Assembly (NCBI GenBank): GCA_046350255.1 | Contig: JAXMAV010000010.1 | Coordinates: 186,001-250,000, forward strand | Direction of reading: 5' to 3' | From: CALDUY01 sp046350255 | GTDB lineage: Bacteria; Planctomycetota; Planctomycetia; Gemmatales; Gemmataceae | DNA length: 64,000 nucleotides | In this document: one piece after another, positions 9,379-18,300 of the stretch | Numbering within the stretch: the stretch's first letter is position 1 | How the letters are laid out: each line of letters starts with the position of its first letter | Translations under genes and position numbers: made by a program | Notes under the pieces: model-generated | Database searches by the model: none | Told to the model about the DNA's origin: nothing | The model's input: the letters and a program-made list of their open reading frames with translations, nothing else

Positions 9379-12300
9379 AGGCGGCACCCCAGGAGCGGAC
9401 GCCGCCGGCCTCAGCGTCGTGATCACTCCGACGGGTGGTCTCAATGCCGCGGGCCTGTCCGCCGACGCTCAGGCCACCGGCGAGGTGCGCATCACCGCCG
9501 CGGGCGACCTGGAGATGATGGGCCGGATCGTGTCCGGGGCCACGCTGATCGAGAGCGGCGGAACCACCACCTTCGACTGGTCCGGCGCGACTCGCCGCGC
9601 CTCCGACGTGACCCTCGTCGCCACCGGCCGGGCCTACCTCGGCGGCAACACCGTCAACAGTGTGGGCGACCCGATCACCGTCGGCGGCTTCATCCACTCC
9701 GCCCGGTCCATCACCCTCGCCGGCGGCACTCACGCCAGTGGCACTGGCCTGCTGATTCATCCCAACAGCGAACTTTCCACCCACGGCGCCGCTGGCTCCA
9801 TCGACCTGACCAGCCAGCAGGATGCCGAGGTGCGCGGCCGGATCGCCAGCGGCGGTGAGATTGTTCAGGGCGTCGTCACCCTGTTCGACGGCGAAGCCAC
9901 CGTGCGGATCGAGGCCGCCCACCAGGTCCGCATCAGCCGCGAGGTGGCCGCCAGCCAGGGCGTGACCATCATCGGCGGCATCGATCCGATCGAGGCCGAC
10001 CCCCTGTCGGGCCACAGCGTTGTGGTGGCCGGCACCGGGCTACTTCGCACGTCGGCCGCCAACGCCGTCGTGGAGATTCGCGGCCCCCAGAGCATCACCC
10101 TGCTCAGCCCGCTCGACCTGACGGCCTACAACGTCCAGGCGCCGGGCGCTGGGTCGCGCATCACCATCGCCTCGGGGGACCGTCTCACCATCGGCGGCCG
10201 GCTGCAGAGCTACCGCGACATCACGCTCAACGGCCTGAGCCCCACGACGGGTGACCCCACCGAGGGTTCGACCGTCGAGCTGACCGAGACGAGCCTGCTG
10301 GAGACGATCAACGGCTCCATCACCTTCGATGCAGGCAGCTCCGGCCTCGTCCGCGGCAGCCTGACCGCAGGGGGTACCGGCTCGGATATCACCATCCACG
10401 GCGCCGCCAACGACCTGGCCATTCAGGGCCACCTCAAGGCCGCTAACGCGATCGTCCTGAACATCCCTGGCGACCTCGACGTTTCGGGCGACCTCCTGGC
10501 CGGCAACCGCATCGCGCTGACCGCCGGGGGGGTACTCACTCTGCGCTCCACCAGTGACGTCGCCACCACAGCCGCCCATGCCGTCGTCGCGCTGACGGCG
10601 CAGGGCACCATCCTGCTCGATGGCGCCGTGGGCGGCCATGCCACTGCCTCGACGAACGACCCGGCCGCCATGCCCTACGCCGCCGAGAGCCTTTCGACCA
10701 CCACCGTCGAATCGCAGGCCGGCAACGTGACACTGACCGCCGCCTCGGGCCGCCTGCAGGCCGGTGCCGCTCTCACCGTTCAGGGCGGCCTGATCGAACT
10801 GGCGGGTGTCGTTCGCACCACCTCCGCGACCGCTGCGCCGGGCAGCTTCGACGTGCTGTTCGACTCGCGCGGCCTGTTGCAAATCACCGGTGATATCGAC
10901 GTGGCCGGGTCGCTGCTGGCGATGTCGCCCACGCTGGTGACTGTGTCGGACGGCACTCTGCGCGTCAGTGGTAACCACCGCCTCCGGATCGAGGCACCCC
11001 AGGTCACCGTAGGCACAGCGGATGCAGGCGGCATGGTCGCCTCCGGGGGCAGCCTGGAGATCGCGGCCACCGACGTGGGCCTGCGCTCCGGCACGCAGCT
11101 TCTGGCCACGGGAAACAACTCGCTCGTGCGCATCGACGCGGACTACCTCGATGTGGCTGGCAGCATCCGCGCGGGTGCCGATCTCAACACCGCCTCCGCC
11201 CTCGTCTGGACTGGCACATCGGCTGACGTCGATCTCCACGTCCGCGAGATGCTGACGCTCACCGGCAGCATCCGGGCCACTGGCGCCATCGACATCGCGG
11301 TGCTGGGCGGCTCGGCGGCCGTCGGCTACTCCTCGGGCGCGTTCAGCACGGTCCAGACCGATGCCACCGGCTCTGGCGCGCTGACTGCCACGAACCCCAG
11401 CTCCATCACCATCATCACCGACCGCGACCTGCACCTCGACGGTTCGGTCCTGGCGTCGGACGACGGGGCCGACATCAGCCTCGACGTCGGCAAGTTGCTG
11501 AAGATCGACGGCTTCGTCCAAGCCGACGACGCCCTCCGACTCTCCGCTGGCGAGGATCAATCGTCGCTGAGCATCTATCTGCGCGGCACGCTGAATACGG
11601 GCATCGGCGGCAGTATCACGCTGACCGCGCCGAAGCAGATCCTGCTCGAAGGAGCCATCGGCCAGTACCGTCCCGAGGGCAACAACGCCGTCATCGACGT
11701 GGGCAGCGTCACCATCACCACCTCCGCCGCCCTGGACGTGCGCGGGCCGCTGCTCGCCCAGCACCAGGTAGACCTCGCCGCGACGCAGATCAACGTGCTG
11801 AGCAGCGGTGTCATCCGTGTGTCGAACACCGACGGGAAGGTCGAGGCCCGCGCCGTCGAGAACCTGCTGGTCGCCGCCGGTGGGCAGGTGCTGTCGTCCG
11901 GGTCCATCCATCTGTTCGGCACGAACGTCCGCGTGAATGGCATCGTCGAGAATGACAACGGCAGTGAGACGCCGCGAGTGCTGCTCAACGCCGTCGAGTC
12001 GGTCGTCGTCGCCGGCACGGTGACCTCGAAGGGCGACCTGCATCTGAACGCTGGCGTCGGCGCTGCCTGGTCCCTCGCTCAGCTGACCGGGGCCATCGCC
12101 TCGGCCGACCTGACCGGCGGCCTGGTGCGCGTGGAGGGGGCCGGCAAACTGAGCGCCACCGGCACCGTGAAGGCGGCCGCCGGCGAGGACATCGAGCTGC
12201 AGGCCGACCCCGAGGCGCCTGGCGTCCAGCGGCCGGTGCTCACCCCCACCCTTTCCATGCTGCCCCAGACCATCGACGTCGTCGTCGGCCATCGGCAGGT

Positions 12301-15300
12301 GGCGGCCGGGGTGGTCTACACCCCCCTGGTGCGCTGGGTGGACACGCGCGTCGAGATGCAGACCGGCGTCGAGCAGGTCAAGAGCGGCAACTACTTCCAC
12401 ACCATGGACGTGACGCTGACTCAGGACGGGTACTACAACGGTGTGACGAAGCGCGAGTATTTCATCCACGGCATCGATTACGCCAACAGCCTCGCCGAGC
12501 AGCAGAACAACGCTCCGGTCATCGACTGGGCCGGCGATGCTCCCGCCGCTGGCGCGACGTTCAATCAGCTTAGCGACGCTCAGCGTGCCATCGTCCTGGC
12601 CGCGCTAGGCTACCTGCCGCTGTTCGACTTCAGTTACGCCAACGCGCAGGAGCACCGCACGCAGCAAGGTTCGACCTCGGTCGTGCCGTGGACGCCCTAC
12701 TGGAGCACTGCCGCGTCGCACATCGTGCAGATGGCGCTGCCCGGCCTGGAAGGCAAGTACATCCGCCTGCCCATCGACGCCGAGCTGGATCTGGTGCGCG
12801 TCGTCACCCAGGGCGTTCCCACCACCTCGACAGAGACGGTGGGCAGCTTCAGCGAAACCGCGGTCGTCCGCTACGATCAGGACCGCTCCCGCTACACCGG
12901 CTTCGACGACCTCGACCGGAGCGCCGAACGATTCGCTGTGTCCTATGTCGGCGATGGCCGTCGCACTTACACGGTCATCGACGGTTCCGGCGGAACGGTG
13001 AACACCCCCCCGGTGTGGGGCACCAGTGTCGATACCGAGGTCGGGGTGGACGCACTCGGAAAACTCGTGCTCGCCCCGCTCGGCTTCCTGCCCACCACGG
13101 CCTCGCTCACGAGCCTGGGGCTGGTCCTTGTCCGGCCCGACCAGCGGGTAATCGATCCCAGCACGAATCTACGGCTGCAGTTCGAGCCGGACGCCAAAAC
13201 CATCTACGATTTCGTCCCCTACCCGTCGATTCCTCTCGCGAGCGGCTTCCGGACTGCGGCCCCCGCGGATGCGGCCTTGCGCGGTGGTCAGGTGGCGGTG
13301 ATCCTCTCGGCGGAAGACAACTACTGGGCCGATCAGGCCTCTCCGGACGATCAACTTGTCCTCCTGGGGTTCTACGCCTACCCGACGGATGGCATCAATT
13401 ATTTCATCGCATTCTACGATCAGACTCGGATTACCTACACCAACTGGGCACCGGGGCAACCGGATCAGTTGAACGCGGCAGGAAGCGCAGGCGAGTTTGA
13501 CGTCGTCACCATCGGCGCGAGCGGTCTGTGGTACGACATCGTCAACTTCGCAACCGGAGGCATGATCAACAGCGGCTACCTCCTCCAGCGCTCGGCCGTC
13601 GAAACCTTCTACGACTACACCTTCGACTGGACCTCGCAGGCCCACGTTGTTCAGGACACCCGGCTGACACTCGGCTACCAGTGGGTGAGCAACACCCACG
13701 ACCTGTTCACCGAGGTGCCGGTGGTCGAGCTGGTCGATGCGAAGGTCGCCGTGGTCGATCAGGTTCCCTCCACCAGCTGGGTCGCCCAGCCGATCACCGA
13801 GCAGCAGACCGTGCTGCGACCGACGCGGGTGATGGTGCCTGGCGCGGCCACCGAGGTGGCGGTCTTCTCTGGCGACTCACTGGCGTCGGAGTCGGCCATC
13901 GTCCTTGATGCGGGCCGCGACGTGACCCTCTCTGGCCTGGTCACGGCGAAGAACGCCGCTGGCACCGCCGGCGCCATCTCCATCGACGCTGGGCGCAACT
14001 TCTACATGACCGGTGCGAAGCCGGCCGGTGCCGACGAGACGATGCAGGCCGCCACCGCCGGCATGTCGGCCGTGTCGCGCATCGCCATCACCGCCGCTGG
14101 CACGTTCACTCTCGCCGAGTCGATCAGCATCACCGCCGCCGACGAGAACGCCGCTGACTCCACGTCCAATGCCATCGTCGTCACCGCGGGCGACAGCGCG
14201 ATTATCCGCGGCACCCTCTCGACCACCAACACCCGGATCGGTGAGGTCACCGTCCGCGCCGGCGACGAGATCGAGCTGAAGGGGGAGATCGTCTCGGGCC
14301 ACGTTGTCAACGTCTTCGCCGGCACTGACGGCGTTGGCGGCATCAGCAGCGACATCTACGGCCGCATCAAGACGCTGGGCAGCGAGGTTCACCTTACCGC
14401 CGGCAGCCTCGGTGGCGACATCGTGCTGACCGACCTGTTCATCGAGACGGCCGGCCCGTTCGAGATCCTGGCGCCGGCTGGCTCCATCACCAACACCGGC
14501 GGCCTGCTCCAGGCCGGCTCGCTGAAAGTTTTCGCCCGGGACGGCGCCGATCTCGGCTTCGTCGAGGTGGGTGCCGTTGATGCCGAGGTCACCGGCGCCG
14601 GCGGCATCAAGCTCTACGCCTTCGGCTCCATCTCCCTCGACCGCCTGGTGACCGCCAACGGCCCCATCGACATCACCGGCACCGGCAACGTCGAGTTCGG
14701 CAACGTCCTACCCGGCGGCCCCAACGGCACCCTCCGGGTGGATCCGCTAACCACCGTCAGCGGCAACGTGCCGTTCGCCGATCCGCTTTATCTCAATGTC
14801 GCGGGCGGCACCACCATCACCACTGCCACCAGCGAGCTGCACCTCAACGTCGTCTCGCCCGGCAACGTCACGGTGCATCACACCGGCGATGGCGCGCTGA
14901 CCGTCTACGCCACGGTGGCCAACGGCTCCTTGACCATCGACACCGGCGGCGACCTGATCATCATCGACGTGGAGGTGCTGACGAACCTGGACGGCCGGGA
15001 ACTCACGCTTGTGGCGGGCGGTGATGTGATCGTCGGCCGGATCGTCGCCGGTGCCTACGCGGCCACCGCCGCCGACTCCGCTGCCATCCGCACGACCCTC
15101 GGCCTGGCCGAGGATACCCTGCTCACGTCGCTGACCTCTGTCTCGATCCAGGCCGGCGGTGCGATACGCCAGCTGGCCGCCGGCGACCCGGACGTCGATA
15201 TCATCGCCGGGTCGCTGACTCTGAAGGCCGGCACCGGGATCCCCGGCCTCGAACTCGCCGTCAACCAGCTGACCGAGGTGACCACCACGACGGGCCCCAT

Positions 15301-18300
15301 CACCCTGACCGACGTGGATAGCGTCGGCGAGATCAGCCAGGGGCTGGACGTCGTCCAGGTCCGCGCCAACGAAGGAACGGTGACCATCACCGCTGCCGGC
15401 TCGCTACTCGTCGGTTCCGTGACGGCCGGTGGCGCCCTGCACCTCACCTCCTCTGCTGGCGGCTTCGAGCTGCGCGACCACGATCCACTGCCGGCCGCGC
15501 TGTCCTCCACCGGCATCACCAGCATCCACGCCGGCGCGCAGGTCTTCCTGACCGGGCCGGTCACCACGGGCGGCCTCGTGGTCGACGCGCAAGGCGCGGT
15601 TCAGATTACCCAGGCGATCGCAGCCGCTGGCTCCGTCTCCATCGTCTCGCACCATAGCCATCTCGTGCTCGGAGCCGACATCCAGGTTCGGGCCAACGGC
15701 ATTCTCGACGAGCTGCTCCTCGCCGCGCAGGGGAACCTGAACCTGGCCGGGCGCACCTTGCCCACGGTGACGTCGAGGCTGTCGCTGACGGCGGGGGCCG
15801 AGATGATCTTCAGCCTCGCCCAGCCGGCGCTGATCGTTACCGGCGCCAACGGCGAGCTGACCATCACCGCGGGCGGCGATCTCGTCTTCCTCAGCGAAAC
15901 GCTTCTGCAAGCCGACCATCTCGCCCTCGCCTCGACCGGCTACATCGATGCTGATGGAACCGCCCACGGCGGCCACCTGTGGGTGATCGGCTCCCCGCGC
16001 GGAGCGACTTCCCCGACGCCGCGCACCGTGTCCCTCGCCGCAACTAACGGCCTGCACCTGCACCAGGGGGTGACGGCGGCCGAGGTGCTGCGGCTGGCGG
16101 GAGGTGAGGTGTCCCTGAGTCGCACCGGCTCGTTGCGTCTCTTCGAGGAGCTGGCCATCGCCAACGGCGTGAATGATCCGACCGTGCTCGCCGCGGTCGC
16201 GGGCTCCGTTGGGTTCCTCAGCGCCCCGACCATCGAGATCGCCGGCGGCACCACCCTGCGGTTCGACCAGGGCACGCACTTCGAGGACCAGCTTCGCACC
16301 ACCCACCCCATCGTCCTGCTCGATGGCATCATCGTGCTCGACGTCTCCGCCAGCGCCGATGAAACCACCGCAATCACCCCCGGCGCCGCCTTGCCTCTGA
16401 CGTTCACCGGCTCCGGCGGCCTGACGAAGCGCGGCGCGGGCACGTTCGAGCTGGCCACCACCAACACCTTCACCGGCCCGCTCCAGGTGGAAGGCGGCAC
16501 GTTGCTCCTCACAGGTAGCACGTCGGCGAGTACCTCGGTGACCGTGACCAATGCCACTCTCGCTGGCACCGGCACCCTCGTCGGCCCGCTCACCATCGGC
16601 AACGGTGGACACCTGATCGTCGGTACCGCGCCGAACCAGATCGCCACCTTCCGCACTGGCGCGCTGGTCTTCCAGACCGGCTCTCACCTGTACCTCGACC
16701 TGAACGCCACCCAGCGCGATGCCCTGATCGTTACTGGCTCGATCACCATTCACCACGACGCCGCGGTCACGGTGATCGGACTCGATGGTTTCGTCATGCC
16801 CGAGGCGTACACCCGCTACACGCTCGTCCACAACGACACCAGCGCGGATGCCGTCATCGGCCGCTTCCAGCACATCACTACACGCAACGACCTCGGCGTC
16901 GAGCTGATCGCCGGCATCCTCCACACTGGCGGGGACGGCAACGACCTCGACCTCGAATCCGGCCTCGACTACGGCGATGCCCCCGCCGGGTATCCCGTCC
17001 TCCTCGCCGACAACGGCGCCAGGCATGTCATCCTGGGGCCGAAGCTCGGCAACCTGTGCAACGTGGAGTCCGAGGGCGCTCCCTCGGCCAGCGCCAGCAG
17101 CGACCCAGGCGACGACGGCGTGACTTTCCTCACCACGCTCGTTTCCTCGGCCGTCTCGCCCACGGTGGCCAGTCTGACCGTCGACCTGGAGAACGCTGGG
17201 GCCAGCAACCTCCTCGATGCCTGGATCGATTTCAACCAGGACGGCGACTGGGACGACGTCGGCGAGCAGATCTTCGCCAGCGTCGCTCTCGGCACCACGA
17301 GTGGCCGAACGACGCTCAGCTTCACACTCCCCGCTGGCGCCAGCGTCGGAACCACCTTCGCCCGCTTCCGCCTCAGTAGCGCCGGGCACCTGCTCCCCAC
17401 CGGCTTCGCCAGCGACGGTGAGGTGGAAGATTACCAGGTGACGATCGTGCCCAGCGGCAGCCCCGCGTCGGTGACACTGCCGTCCGGAGGCACCACCACC
17501 GTGGATGTCGCCAGCGGCCAACTTCGCGTCCGCCAGCATGGCATCACGCTCTTCCAGGCTCCCGCGCCCGCGGTCGGGGCACTGGCGGTCCATGGCTCCG
17601 ATGCCGACGACAACACCCTCGCCCTCGACTTCAGCACCGGCAACCCCGTCCCTGCTGGCGGCATCACCTTCCACGGCGGCACGGGCGGCAACGATGCCCT
17701 GGTGCTCCTGCGCGGTGCCTCGACGGGCCTGTTCGACACCATCACCCACACCTTCACCAGCCCGACCTCCGGCAGCGCAGCGCTCGATCCGGACGGTCCC
17801 AACGGCGCTGCAGCCTCGTGGATAAGCTACAGCGGCGTAGAAGGCGCCAGCGATTCGCTGGACGCGCTCCACCGGGCGCTGCAGTTCGCGGGCGGGGACG
17901 AATCCATCACCCTGGCGGATGCCTCCGGTGCCAGCATGACGGTCCGCTCGACCGCCGGCACCCCGCTGACCTTCGCCAACCCCGCCAGCCACCTGACCCT
18001 GGACGCGGGTGACGGCGACGACAGCGTGACCATCCTCTCTCTGGACACCGACGGGCCGTTCGATGCGGGCCTCACGCTCGAGGGGGGCGAAGGCAGCGAC
18101 GCCATTCGCCTCGAGGCTGCCCTGACCCCAGCGGCGCACCACAGCGTCGCCTTCACCGCCGAGTCGATCGCCGTGCTCGCTCCGATCGCCACCACTGGAA
18201 GCAGTAGCATCCACCTGCTGGCTGGCCAGGCCCTGACGCTTGGCGCATCCCTTTCCGCCAGCGCCGACGTGACCCTCGCAGCGACCACTGGCTCCATCAC

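Noticed and set aside
10040..12469. An 809-codon open frame on the minus strand
   Set aside because: Antisense mirror of the giant gene with the same compositional bias; no recognisable protein family.
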